A stretch of DNA of 64,000 nt, from NCBI GenBank assembly GCA_920105625.2, contig OV050032.1, positions 197,145,791 to 197,209,790 of the forward strand. The letters run 5' to 3'. This stretch comes from Clusia tigrina (Eukaryota; Arthropoda; Insecta; Diptera; Clusiidae). The notes below the pieces were generated by a model. The model was not told the DNA's origin. It did not search any database and saw only the letters and a program-made list of their open reading frames with translations. The translations under genes were made by a program, and so were the position numbers. Each line of letters begins with the position of its first letter. Within the stretch, counting starts at the first letter, position 1. Shown one piece after another: positions 33,350 to 44,680 of this stretch.

Positions 33350-35640
33350 CAATGAGTACAGCAAATCTTCAAACAAGTAACCTAAAAATAATTTTATCCC
33401 AAACTGAATTTGGCCATCAAAATTGCGGTTCTGCTTCGCTCTACAAAAGACCGGAAAGTCTCTTCTCTGCAGGCGGGATCGGCTTATCGGTTTTGCGAGG
33501 GCTTTAGCTAGAGGATTCGGGTGATTTTACAGTTTTGCTATCGATTTCTGCTGTCTAGACTATATTTCTGTGACAATTGTGGGTATTTCCAGGTCGTTAC
33601 GCATGTATCTTGGAGCAACTATTATTAACCCTAGAAGTATCTTTGACTGCAACCTTTGAATTATGGCAATATTAGAAGCAGATGCATTACCCCAGTTTGT
33701 TATTTGGGCCTAGAACCAACTATTGGGTTCTATCCCAAGCATTTTTCAAGCAGAAATTCACGCTATTGAAAGATGTGCCCAGATCGCCATTGACAGGAAA
33801 TATCGGGGGAAGAACATTGTGATACTATCTGATAGTCAAGCAGCACTCAAGAGTCTGAGCTCACCCTTGGTTAATTCTAAACTTGTATAGGACTGTATTG
33901 GGAAGCTGAACTCCCTAGGCAGCATGAGCAAATTTATCTCTAATGTGGGTACCAGGCCACATAGGAGTAGAAGGAAATGAGAAGGCTAATAGCTTATCTA
34001 GAAAGACTGCGGCCTCTCCTTTCAACGGCCCTGAACCCTACTGTGGACTATCATCCAATACCATTGGAGGTCTGCTGAAGAAGTGTACAGATGCAGAAAG
34101 AAGTCAAACCTGGAAAACTCTTCCGGGATTAGGACAGTTCAAAGCTTTCTGGGAGATTTTAATCCTAAATGAGTTAAGGAGCTAATAAATATGCCTCAGA
34201 GTAAATTAAGAATCATCACAGGTATTTTAAGCGGACACTGTAAACTCAACTATCATATGAAGAAGTTGGGTATATCTTCAGAAGACATCTGTCGACTCTG
34301 TGGAGAAAGTGACGAAACCTCACTGCGCCTGTTCACAGACTGCGGACCATTGAGACACAAAAGACTCAGGTGTTTGGGAGAATATATCTTAGATATGAGC
34401 AAGATCCCTCAACTTGATTCCTCTAAAATATATGCATTCCTGTCGAAAATTAGCCTGACAGAAGATCTGTAGATGAGACTATCCTCATCTTTCAAATAAA
34501 TAGGGGCATCACAATAGATCTTTCAGGTTGCAGGGTATAATACCCTTAAATATATCTAATCTACCCCACAGTTGAATCCCGTACAACCATATCGACGTAA
34601 CAACTGCATTGTATAGGAGGGTTTTGTATTCTAGACTTAAGGTAGATTTGTGGTTAATTAGCCAATGAAGCTTGGCGACCTTCAACATCATCTGCAAAAT
34701 TGTTGCCGAAATGTGCGTACGCCAATTTAAGCGCCTGTCTAAATGAATGCCGAGGTAAGTGACTTCATTAGCTTGCGGTATCCCGATATTATTAAGCTGA
34801 ATAGCTGGACACGTATCAGGCTCTAAAGATAATGTTACCTGCTTGCTTTTTTGGTCATTTACCTTTATACGCCACATTCCTAGCCATTCTTCTACCCTAA
34901 ATAAGTGATCTTGTATTGTCTTCGATGCCTTTATCGAACATTTATTGCAACTAAGTATGGCGGTATCATCCGCTGTTGAAATTAGTGTGCTTTCACTTAC
35001 AGGAGTATCAGATGTAAATACTACATATTCCGTAGACCGGCTACCACGATAACCTAACCTAATACTACATATAATGTAGGGGCTAAAACGCTACCTTGGG
35101 GCACACCGGCTGAAATTGGAAAATCTTCGGAAATAAATTCGTTTACTTTCACACTGAAACGTGTATTGGATAAGTAAGACTCAAGAATTTTATGATAGCT
35201 TTTTGGAAGATACTTTCTGATTTTGAAAGTCAGGCCATGCCATACCTTTTCACATCCACATGCCATTCCTTATCAAATGCTTGAGCCCCGTCAAGGAATA
35301 GTGCAGAGCAAAGCTCCCCAAGTTGAAATGCCTTTCTTATGTCATTTGTAATTCGATTCACTTGCTCAACAGTGCTGTGCTTTTCTCGAAAACCGAATTG
35401 ATGTTGTAATATGACGCTATGTTCATGAAGGAAAGCAGATAGTTTATTTAGTAGTAGTTCCTCAAACAATTTGGAAAGGCAAAGCAACAGACTGATAGGT
35501 CTATATGATGACGGCAGCGTTGCGTCTTTTCCAGATTTAGCTACACTTAGGTTGCATATCTGAGACTTCTTCCATGCATTCGGATAGTAACCGATGTCCT
35601 AAATTGTAGTAAAAAGCTTGCAGAGAAATGTGAATGTTGT
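33350..35640 (-). mobile_element. Jockey-like LINE, antisense, split by an insertion of LINE 'B'
   Basis: Read down the minus strand: GYYPNAWKKSQICNLSVAKS GKDATLPSSYRPISLL (two segments, about 35600-35490); an open stretch 35487-35230 with LNKLSAFLHEHSVILQHQFG FREKHSTVEQ; after a frame change 35266-35054 with YLPKSYHKILESYLSNTRFS and SAGVPQGSVLAPTLY; ADDTAIL at about 34960; thumb at 34877-34572 (EVTYLGIHLDRRLNWRTHIS; WLYGIQLWG). B then interrupts. The protein resumes at 33687 (NASASNIAIIQRLQSKIL; RNDLEIPTIVTEI) and fades out near 33430 (NHPNPLAKALA). The catalytic box reads T-ADD. There are a small duplication at 35036-35085 and several frame changes. No RNase H, as in true jockey elements. 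Confidence 0.9.
33688..34574 (+). mobile_element. LINE 'B', longest plus-strand copy, inserted in the jockey-like LINE
   Basis: The insert is 33701-34561, flanked by TACCCCAGTTTGT (33688-33700) and TACCCCACAGTTGA (34562-34574), a diverged target duplication. It carries the RNase H second half: IPSIFQAEIHAIERCAQIAI, IVILSDSQAALKSL, then with a frameshift near 33935 WVPGHIGVEGNEKANSLSRK (33943-34185), and the C-terminal linker and knuckle at 34191-34472 (ICRLCGESDETSLRLFTDCG, with C-x2-C, then a hydrophobic stretch in which the H is R). 3' UTR ends TTCAGGTTGCAGGGTATAAT then TTAAATATATCTAATC. Its direction is opposite to the host element. Confidence 0.92.
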
Positions 35641-35856
35641 CGTCTGTTATTTATCAGGAGGCAACCGTGATAATCCTTTTCAATTCCACTTGAATTGAAT
35701 GCATTGAAGCATAGAGTAAGGAAATAAGAGCCACAATCTGAAATGTCACTCATTTTTCGACATAGAAGAGATCGGTCGGGGCAGAGCATACAGAGTAAAG
35801 AAACTTAAACGTCAAACGGCAAAGCAGCGAAATAAAGCAGAGGAACGTTGTACATG

Positions 35857-35940
35857 AATCCACTCAAAGTCGTGGTGAATCCATTGAAAATCGTGTTGAA
35901 TCCACTCGGAATCGTGGCGAATCCACTCAAAATCGTGGTT
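35857..35940. repeat. 21-bp tandem repeat, four units
   Basis: Unit AATCCACTCAAAATCGTGGTG with a few substitutions per unit; exact 21-bp period. On the minus strand it gives the heptapeptide series SGFATIP/SGFNTIF. Confidence 0.9.
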
Positions 35941-36720
35941 TGTCCGCTACGGACGCTGGCAGCGAAAAAGATTTTCTTTTCTCTGTGTTCTCTGGTCAGG
36001 GGTAGTAACCAGAGTGGCACTGCGATATGAAAATGAGCATTATTAGCAGCGCCACCACACAAAAAGTTGGTTGTTCGAGAATGTGACTCTTATTTCTTTA
36101 CGCTATGATTGAAGTCTTTCAATATATGACGGCGTTGCAGTGCGTCACAATTCGTTTTGAACTGGTGTCATAACTGCATTATATAAAAAATGGTTATATT
36201 CAAATCTCAGATTGGAACTTTTGTTTGGAAGCTAATAAAGCTTGCCACCTGCGTCACTCTACAAAGAAATTTCCGTCACTCAATGAAATTACCGTCTTCA
36301 ACGCATGCTTAACGAATTAGACCATAAGTGTTGCATTTGTATATGAAGTGGGCGTGGCAGTTACCAAATAATGATGGCTTTTTAGGTACTTCTTTCATTT
36401 GAGTACTAGTCCAAAAATTAGAAACCAAGGTAAATATTTTGTCTACACTTTGTATGGGAATGTTGCACTGTGCCATGCCCCCCTTGCTACCAGTACATCA
36501 ATTGAACAATAAACGAAATGCAACTCCATTTCAAAGCCACAAATTAAATGCTCATATTGAATGTAACCAAAATAAATGTGAACATTTTCGTATCCTTCCT
36601 TCAGTGGAGGACTGGAACAATTGCCAAAGAGGAGTAATCCCACTGTTTCGAGTACTTTTTTTAAGAAAAACCTTTAACTTTCATTAGAAAGAACAATGTT
36701 GCCAGGATGTACGTACGCAT

Positions 36721-36784
36721 GTGTGTGTGTGTGGGGGGTGTTTGTGTGTGGGGGGTGTTTGTGTGTGGGGGGTGTTTGTGTGAA
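36721..36784. repeat. 18-bp GT/G tandem repeat, three units
   Basis: TGTGTGTGGGGGGTGTTT repeated three times, perfect. Confidence 0.9.
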
Positions 36785-37429
36785 TGGAAGAGAGGTAGTT
36801 GCACATGACTTAATTATTGGCTGCCCTGGCTCAGTTCTCTGAAATATTTTTGAATTGTGCTAATTGCTGAAAGGATGCATCCATAGTCGAATTGTTCAAA
36901 CACACTTTGTGCTCCTTTCCATATGCAATCGAAATTTCATTAGATTGTCTGGCAAAACGAGAGATACTGCGAAATGTGTTTCAGACATTTTTATTCTTTT
37001 TAAATACTTTATTTATCTTGTTTATTACTAAAGCGAACAAGTAAGGAATTTAGTTAATAGGTAGGCAAGGAATTTTTTAAATTTATTGTGAATATTTTTA
37101 AATTTCATTTGAGAATGAAATTTGCATTTGTTTCAATGTGTCATATCGGGCTATAAATTGTGTCACTTGGGGGTAAAACCAGTATAGCATTTTCCGAATA
37201 ATAAATTGGTAAAGAACCACGAGGCTTATAAAATGAAATATTCCACGTTTTCATAAAATCTTTGAGTCACTCAGAATATCTTTGAATTTGACCAAGAACC
37301 GATATGAGTGGTTGCCACAATTGTTTGATCTACTGCAGTACTTCATTTACTAGATTCTAGAGGCCTACGCAGTAGCTCAGCTATTTAAATATGTTAAAAA
37401 GGAACTAGAAATGATATGCCAAATGGAGT

Positions 37430-37488
37430 AATATCTGCTATATAGAATTAATATCTGCTATATAGAATTAATATCTGCTATATAGAAG
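37430..37488. repeat. 20-bp tandem repeat, three units
   Basis: TAATATCTGCTATATAGAAT repeated three times, last unit ending AGAAG. Confidence 0.9.
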
Positions 37489-37604
37489 TTTATGTCCAAG
37501 AAACGATTTTGGTGTGAGTACCGACCACTTATCCCAACAGCATTCCACTCTATGACAACAATGAGTTGAATATTCCATGGAGTGCCTGTAACAGTCATTC
37601 TACA

Positions 37605-37826
37605 GTACCACCCTCTGTAGTCTAGTGGTAAGCATGCTAGACTCACACCCCGAGGGTCGCAGGTTCAAATCCTGCCACGGGCTTGGTCTCCAAAATGCTT
37701 CTTCATATAAAATATTGTTCTCTTCGAGTCGAAAGCTTCTGTAGCTAGTACTCATTTCCCCAACTCCTTGCACTCATAATTAATTATGGTGTAAGGAATA
37801 ATATAATAATAATAATAATAATAAAT
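37605..37826 (+). mobile_element. tRNA-derived SINE, copy 2, best preserved
   Basis: Clear Pol III A box (GTAGTCTAGTGGTAAGCATG, 37616-37635) and B box (GGTTCAAATCC, 37671-37681), separated by the usual distance. The head reads like a whole tRNA: D arm, anticodon-arm region GCTAGACTCACACCCCGAGG, T arm GTCGCAGGTTCAAATCCTGC, then CCACGGGC as the 3' acceptor strand. The tRNA-unrelated body begins TTGGTCTCCAAAATGC. The tail is an (AAT)n run at about 37797-37826. The source tRNA cannot be fixed by eye. Needs LINE enzymes for movement; the AAT tail would suit a LINE with a similar 3' end. Confidence 0.88.
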
Positions 37827-38108
37827 TGCTACTCGCTTGTTACTTTGTTTAAGCAGAGATCTGTAGATTTGAACCATGTTTGAACTAATTTATAACTGGG
37901 GTTCGAAATCTTAGGTGTAAGTTTACTATATTTTCAACCCAAATTGCTGATGCCCAGAGGGACCAGCAGTGTCCTTCACACTTGACTCCTAATGAAGGGA
38001 GAAACTATTTATTGGGAGTAGCAATTATTGACAGTAACACTTATTTAGATATCAGCTTTCTAATGAAAAATTGTTGAGGTTTTTAATAAACGTTTATTTC
38101 ATTGATAT

Positions 38109-38718
38109 TGAAGCATAAATGGTTGCATACTTTTAGGATACTTCTATTAAGTTCAGTTACTACGAGAGAGGTGTATATAAGTCAAGACACAATCTATTCG
38201 AAGAGAGCTCACTCAAGAACCCTCTTGAAGCTTCCGTCGGGGTGGAGATAATGATCTAGAATGTTCTCGAAAATTCCTTCAAGGTGTAGATAATGTTCTA
38301 GAATGTTCTCGAAAATTCCTTCAAGTTGTAGATAATGTTCTAGAATGTTCTAGAAAATACCTTCAAGTTGTAGATAATGTTCTAGAATGTTCTCGAAAAT
38401 TCTTCGAAAGTGTAGTGCCACCACACAATGAAAGTCGAGACGCAGTTGAGCAGAAATCGTAACAGTGTGTACATCGTGCATTTCACTTGTAGCAGTTACA
38501 GTATTAATAGGTAATAAAGTGATTAAAGAATTATTAAATAAAGTGCAATTTGTAATAAAGTAAACTTTAAGCCTAATATTAAGTGTGTAAATAGCAATAA
38601 TTAAATAAAGTTAAATATTTTAATTTAACCAGCGACTGTTTGAATACTACACAATCCAGTGGTACGAATCCGAGTATTGAGAGTCAGAGTAATGTGTCAG
38701 GAGGGCAATTTCGTAACA
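38109..38718 (+). mobile_element. Solo LTR, copy 2 of the heat-shock-element LTR family
   Basis: Starts TGAAGC, ends GTAACA, flanked by ATAT (38105-38108 and 38719-38722). A TATATAA lies at 38174-38180, AATAAAG signals at about 38514-38610, and the shared 3' block AACCAGCGACTGTTTGAATA / ATCCAGTGGTACGAATCCG follows. It is 83 bp longer than copy 1, mainly because of four 42-bp tandem units (38237-38404), each holding alternating GAA/TTC pentamers. No internal region, so it formed by LTR-LTR recombination. Confidence 0.88.
38237..38404 (+). promoter_or_regulatory. Four heat-shock-element-like arrays in 42-bp tandem units
   Basis: GAATGTTCTCGAAAATTC (GAA nn TTC nn GAA nn TTC) occurs at 38259, 38301 and 38385, and with two changes at 38343. 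In units 2 to 4 a TTCTA precedes it, adding another correctly spaced pentamer. Spacing between units is exactly 42 bp, about four helical turns. Alternating inverted nGAAn pentamers are the established binding pattern of trimeric heat-shock factor. Function is inferred. In this copy the array lies downstream of the TATA; in copies 3 and 4 it is upstream. Confidence 0.65.
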
Positions 38719-39773
38719 ATATTTTAATAACATCTCATCATCAATTATCATCATTTATACATTTATCTATTCTGAAAATTAAGGAACATGTAGTCAAACA
38801 AACATCTAAAGGACTCTTTTTGAATTTTGAAAAAAAAAAAGTGCATAATGATCGTAGATCGAGTTTTAAAATGCTAAATTGTATATAATAACATTCATAA
38901 ACCACATTGAACTGCTTTCCTTATTAAACGTGCGAGATGAAGATGCCGATTTGACTCCTTTCTCTAGTTTTCTTTCGCAATCACTTGAATTATTTTACCT
39001 CAAACCCTGCTTCATTCCAACAGTTCGGCAAAGTGGTACTCTCAACCCATTGTTCCACATAATACCAAACTATGATTAAGTTCCGCAGAGACTATAATTT
39101 GGAATATTAATTTCTTATTTAAACACCATTATTTGTTCCTCATGTAATGATGGGCTCAAAGATCTGTAAAGCGGCGCGAGAGCTAGCGCACAATTTAAAT
39201 CGGCAACTACGAGAGTATAGCCAAATATTTTAATGAGAAGCGATATGTTTGGTTTCCAGATCGAATCTGATTTATTGATAAAACCTTATCGCTATTTATA
39301 CCTTAATTTCTTATGTGCTAAGACTTAGTATATAATATGGTTCTTAATACATAAAGAGGGCTTTTGCAATGTCAGCGGAAAGTATCACGGTCAATGTCCG
39401 TGTACATTCGTTCAAGGGCATTGAACATTAGAATGCAGCGTAATCAAAAACGTGCGCGCGGTTCGCGCTTCGTAACGTGGATACTCTTATATGAGAGTTC
39501 GATGTACTTATGTTAGGTCTCCGCTAACATTGCATGTGCCTACGCCGGGTATGGTGTTGGCGTTTGTGTGTATATATGTACATACATTATACTTTTCATA
39601 CACTACACTCATTAAGTCACCTCGTTCGGATTCAAAGTTTCTATTTTCTTCATAGCTACTTCTAACATGATTATTCTAACAAAACTCTACATAAGATAGC
39701 ATTGGTCTCTTGAGTGGTTTGGATGTCTCACCCTGATTCTATCAAATTTCAAAGATTTTATATTCGAGCCTTT
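38719..39773. other. No gene recognised
   Basis: AT-rich with short chance frames; 39360-39560 is GC-richer and unassigned. Confidence 0.4.
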
Positions 39774-40135
39774 TGTTACGAAATCGCGCTACTGAAAATT
39801 GATACTGACTCCCAATACTCGAACTCGTACCACTGGATTGTGTTGTAATCAAACAACCACTTGGTTAAATTCAAATAATTAACTTAATTTAATTATTGCT
39901 TTTTACACACTTAATAATTAGGCTTAAAGTTTATTATAATACAATTTTGCACTGTATTTATTTATTCATTGAAGCACTTTATCACTTCTTAATACTGGTA
40001 CTGTTACTATCACGATGTACACAATGCTACGATCACTGTTCACCTCTATATAAGTTTCAAGTGCTGAACCCGAACATGCCAGAATATTCACTAGACTTCG
40101 TAAGAAGTTTCGAGATGATTCCAGAGCATACCTCC
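39774..40135 (-). mobile_element. Partial LTR, copy 4 of the heat-shock-element family, antisense
   Basis: On the plus strand it starts TGTTACGAAAT, the reverse of the family's GTAACA end, then has the complement of the CCAGTGGTACGA and AACCA blocks, a TATATA at 40047-40052 and a degraded pentamer array (40104-40121, minus strand GAATCATCTCGAAACTTC). The 5' quarter of the LTR is missing and no ATAT is seen at its intact end. Confidence 0.75.
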
Positions 40136-40587
40136 ACGCATTTGCATTTGTGGTGAAAAAGACGAATAGAGTATACCCTAAAAATATGCAACAATTTTTG
40201 TGGCAATAGATTTAAGTAATGCAAATATTCCCATCAACAGAATCAAATAAATAATCTAAAAAATAATCTTGATCTAGTCATGGGTAAGCAGTCATGGGGT
40301 CACGGCTCGAACTGTTTCTTTCGAAATCTTTGTTTCTTCAAGTCGAAGGCATTATTGGCTAGAACAAATTTCCTCGAAACTTTGCAGACAACTTTCAATA
40401 TTGCGTAGGATATCATCAATAAGAAAAAGTGCTTCTGAGACCCAATGCATTTCACGTTGTCTGCAGTTGTACCGAAACTGTCGGTCAGAATCGCCAAAGG
40501 TATCCATTAACTAATCGGCACATAATGGTTTTACTATATAGGTACACCGAAACAGAGATAAATCATTCATCATTTTTATTCCAATTT
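40136..40587. other. No feature recognised
   Basis: Short chance frames only. Confidence 0.35.
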
Positions 40588-40826
40588 AGATAGGTAGGTA
40601 AAATTGCTGGCCTCAATTAGCAATAGTGCCGTTTTGTTGCCATGTCCTCGCGAGCCTAAAGGAAATGGTAATATCTTTTGTACATTTACAACCAGCCGGA
40701 GTTGTTAACAAATTTGAATAGGTCTGAAAGCTCCAAGCTAGAGGAATGTCCTATACTCTCCAGAAAAGGACTTCCGAAATATTGGAATCTCAAGCCAGCA
40801 ATGGCTGGGCAATCACAAAGAAAGTG
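40588..40826 (-). mobile_element. LINE 'D' 3' fragment, antisense
   Basis: The minus strand reads FLCDCPAIAGLRFQYFGSPF and LESIGHSSSLELSDLFKFVN, the last half of a C-terminal knuckle and its tail, then a 3' UTR ending in a TACCTACCTATC tail at about 40588. It is joined head to head at about 40826 to a plus-strand knuckle fragment. Confidence 0.7.
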
Positions 40827-41030
40827 GAACATCTCTTCTGTAGGTGCCCGACACTAGCAAGAAGCAGAGCGGGCTTTTTAGGCAAATACGCATTCAGTTC
40901 TCTTACGGTCCGGCGCGAAGGTCAAACATACCCTGGGCTTTATTAAGGCTTGGAAATAGTTTCACGAATGAGGTACAACATTTCCGGTGTTGTTAAATTG
41001 GATTTGTCTTAGAGTTGTAAGCTAGACCAA
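40827..41030 (+). mobile_element. LINE knuckle fragment, plus strand, inverted against its neighbours
   Basis: The plus strand reads VEHLFCRCPTLARSRAGFLG KYAF (two segments), a separate H-x3-C-x-C-P version of the knuckle tail, in an open frame 40746-40946. The junction with the antisense copy lies in a near-palindromic GGGCAATCACAAAGAAAGTG. The 3' limit is unclear. Confidence 0.45.
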
Positions 41031-41640
41031 TGCTAGACTCTCCAGAAAAGGACTTTCGAGATAGTTGCATCTCTAGCGAAGGAGGGGTGGGCAATCACAA
41101 AGAGAGTGTACGACTGTTTCTTTCTACTGTGTGTATTTATAGCTCCTGCAATGAGCATTGAACGAAATGCCCATTTTCTCAGCGTGTGTTTCCAATGGCC
41201 CAGTAAAGACAGCTTTAAGGTTGCTAAGTGTGTGTCTTGGTATATTGAGAAGATGGTTATATCTTTTTGCACTGTAATCAGGCCACATCATTCTCGAAAT
41301 GGCACATGTCGCAGTGTTTTTCCACCTATCGCGAGCCTTGCCGAGCAAGTGATTATAAATATTTCCCTTAACAACAGTTATAAGTGGACGCTCATGGCCA
41401 TAAAGGAAAACGCTTGATCGGTTTCTGATGAGCCTCTTCGTGCTAGCTCATCAGCACTCTTGTTGCCTTCAATGTTCCTGTGTCCCGGAACACATTCAAG
41501 AGATATTATACTGTTTTCCGATAATGATTTAGATTGCTTCCTGCAGAGGCCGACCAGCTTAGAGCTGGTAAAAGGTGATGCTATTTTCCGATAATGATTT
41601 AGATTCCTCCTTCTTGCAGAGGCCGACCAACCAATTCCAA
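41031..41640 (-). mobile_element. LINE 'D', second antisense copy: RNase H end to knuckle
   Basis: Minus strand: SKLVGLCRK, VPGHRNIEGNKSADELARRG at about 41480-41425, a linker with PRHTLSNLKAVFTGPLETHA at about 41230, and the knuckle remains ETVVHSLCDCPPLL at about 41110. It carries a 68-bp tandem duplication at 41515-41640 (TTTTCCGATAATGATTTAGA at both starts). Stops and frame changes are present. Confidence 0.75.
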
Positions 41641-42397
41641 TATATTATTACACAAATGCAAAGATATACAATTTGGCCTTAACTATAATTTTCATCCAAC
41701 CTCTTCACCATTGGCGGTAACGGTGGTTTTTTCATACGTTTCAATTAACTACGGCATAATTCTGCCAACAGTCCATATTGTACACCCGAGAGTTACTTAA
41801 CGAAGTGAGCTTCAAATATAAACAAGATTTTCTACGAAAAACTAGCCTCCGCCCACTCTTCTTTAAGCGTTCAAGGATGCTGTGCAGTAACAAGTCATGC
41901 TGCAGCTTTACTTGTATATCCAGTAATGTGTGCTCTAGCAAGCAAAATTCTTAATCACCATCAAAGTATCTATGAAATCAAAAAAGATGCTGTATTATTG
42001 CTGGAAGACATCCTAAAGCTGAAAATGGTTGACCCTTAAGCCTGCACGGACACGCCACCTGCTTCAAATTCACCGTGAACACTAAAACTCAGTGCAGGAC
42101 TATAATAGTGAGCTCAGGTACTCGTAAATTGGCTCTTGATGTCTGATGGGCGTCATTGAACCTGCAAATTTTCGTTTAAAACGAAAAAAAATATGCCATT
42201 GAACTCCGCTGCTGTTGAATCTCTGCTAAAAAGCTGAAAACCCGAAAAAGCATGTAATAATATGAGTAATAAAACGAAGAACAAAAAACACACTGCAGCA
42301 TGTACCGCACACCACGTATCGCAAATCGTATTTTATTGAACAACATTCACGAGTTTCATGGGAGCGTGTAAATCAATGTTGAACTTTTATTACAATC

Positions 42398-42640
42398 GTC
42401 AGCAGCAGCAGCAGCAGCAGATTCGGTTGTGTAAGGAAATCTTAAAAAAAAGGAAAAGCGGCGCACATAAGAAACAACATCAGGAGCAATGAGTGGTGGT
42501 GGTGGTGTTAGTATCAGCGGCAGCACCAGCAACAGCTGCAATAGTGGTACCTAACAGCAGCAACCGATTTTGGGCACAGTTGGTGGTGTCAGCAGCACCA
42601 GCAACAGCAGCAGCAGCAGCAGCATCAACGCCATTCGTCG
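42398..42640. repeat. CAG/GGT triplet-repeat cluster
   Basis: CAG runs at 42399-42420 and 42604-42622, a GGT run at 42493-42507, and interspersed CAG/CAA/CAC between. Such runs are common in fly regulatory and coding DNA; here all frames are mixed and no protein is evident. Confidence 0.85.
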
Positions 42641-44417
42641 TCGCGGGCGCGCATCAACGCGTCTGTGAGTATCAATTCTGTTTAAGTAGCTCTAAAAAAG
42701 TTCCTCTTTCCACCAGGCACCTACTCTAACCTATTTTTGGAAGTTTTCGCAAAAGGATATAAAAATTGTACTTGTCTTTCGGTGCTGGCAGAGGTGACGG
42801 CAGGGGTCAACATGATCGCGGTTACGCTACGTACGTGAATGCGGTAATAAATCGTTTCAAAATGAGAGTCGCTCGTGGAAGTGCGGTTAAAGAGCGCTGC
42901 TCGAACAGTGCTGGCTAAAATATTAATGCAAATGCACTAACAAAACTAAGTGGTGTACGGAGGAATTTCAAAGGATTTCCAACATCAATTTCACAAAGAA
43001 AGGTAGGGTTGTTATTTACTGTGCTTATGTGGATGTGAATTTTGCCACGCCTCGCAGGGAAAGTCAACAGACTCACGTTGGCAAATGATTTAAGTGAGTA
43101 CTCAAAGCATAATAAGTTGGACCTATGACGACTCTTTCAAAAAGGACACTTACCTCTGGAATATTGGAAACAAAAGTTTCTTTTGGACATGAAATGGAAT
43201 TGTTGTCAATCCCTGGATGCAAATCTAGGATGTAAACACAAGTTACAAGAAGGGATCTGAGTCGACTGGATGTACTTACAAATCACAAGAAGGGATCTGA
43301 GTCATTTAATACGAAACAAATGAGGTAAATTTGCCGCCTTTTGTGATTTCTACAGACAATTTGATAAAATGCAAACCTAGCTTGGACACCGGAGCGTTGC
43401 ATGTAAATCCTTGAGGCTTTGTTGTCACTGAGATATGTGCTAGAAACACCTTTACCTCCCTCCACCTCCGGAATGCTCTTGAAGCAATCAATGATTTAAA
43501 AACCTGATTGAAATTTACACCAATTAGTTACGACTCTCGTTTCTCTATATATACCTAACTCTTAAACTTTAACTGTATATACTATAACTCTTAAACTTTA
43601 ACTGTATTATTTAATTTACTTTACAGTGCCTGATTGTAGCTTTATAATTTGCCCCTAGCTTCCACATCACACCACAAAGAAAGTTGAAAGTACCTGTTGC
43701 AAGGTCCAGTTTGGTTATTACTACGCCTAGATAGGCACTGAATAAGTGGTTTGAGTAAGTTTTTCGAAGTGAAGTGGTTGCAGATGTCCCTCAGGTTATA
43801 GTAAAGTCGTTGCAGCTGTCCCTCAGGATATAGTCTAGACTGCGAAATCACAGTCCACTTTAAGCTTTCTACAGTGGCCGCAAAGAAGGTCTCGGTTTTC
43901 AATGCCCCAGAAAAGTCTGTCAAATTTTAGAGGAAATGAATGAACCCGTTCGTGCCATCAGCTATGCCAGTGAAGGATAATGCAAACCACACACAGGAAT
44001 CACCAATAATTTACAGTATAGTCTTGAAAAGTATTAAGTCTCAAGTCACTTAAACACATTTGATTTTGCTGGTTTACCTTTGGAGTTCACAGTATTCGAG
44101 AGAATTAGAATTGTCACACTTCTTTGTTGCTCACATTTTGTCACTTTTTGCTGTGCAGCACTGTAAACCTCTCAATAAATCTTCGCCTAAATGCGTCTAA
44201 TGCTATTTTTCGCGCCACTCAATGCGTTTAAACTCAACTCTGTTTGAAATCACATTTAAGGATGAAACAAAAACAATATAAACCGAAAACAAGCAGGCAA
44301 AGAAAGCAGAGAAAGGACTCCGCGCGGCCCCAACTGCAGCATGTGTAAATGCGAAACGATACTTTTTTATAGTTCATACTCGAGTAAAGCAATGCACACT
44401 CATACCCGGAAAGGGGA

Positions 44418-44523
44418 GATACGAGTAGTAGAAGGGAAGTGATACGAGTAGTAGAAGGGGATATACACGTAGTAGAAGGGGAGATACAAGCAGCAGAAGG
44501 GGAGAGATACGAGTAGTAGAAAA
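44418..44523. repeat. 21-23 bp minisatellite, five units
   Basis: Unit GATACGAGTAGTAGAAGGGGA with length variation of 1-2 bp. Confidence 0.9.
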
Positions 44524-44676
44524 ATGGCACTAAAATTGTTCTAAAAAAACTCTGAAGAAGGAAAAAATCAAATAAAAAGCAAACGCCGCAATTGAACTGC
44601 AGCATAAAAATATTTTCTGCTGCCGCAAGTTAAAAAAATGTCTTTGGCAATGCCCGCAAACAAAAATAAATAAAAA

Positions 44677-44680
<4 letters not shown>

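Larger units (their letters stand above)
35641..37604. other. No gene recognised; three short tandem repeats
   Basis: Holds a 21-bp array (35857-35940), an 18-bp GT/G array (36721-36784) and a 20-bp array (37430-37488), listed separately. A few frames of 60-85 residues have no motifs. Confidence 0.4.

Noticed and set aside
37605..37690. Functional tRNA gene
   Set aside because: A and B boxes are present but the acceptor stem does not pair properly and the body is shared by other copies; it is the head of a SINE.
14814..38722. The two plus-strand LTRs as ends of one 23-kb element
   Set aside because: Each has its own ATAT on both sides, and the DNA between holds unrelated elements in both directions.
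42356..42729. Poly-alanine/valine protein frames over CAG/GGT runs
   Set aside because: Openness comes from triplet repeats; no flanking exon evidence.
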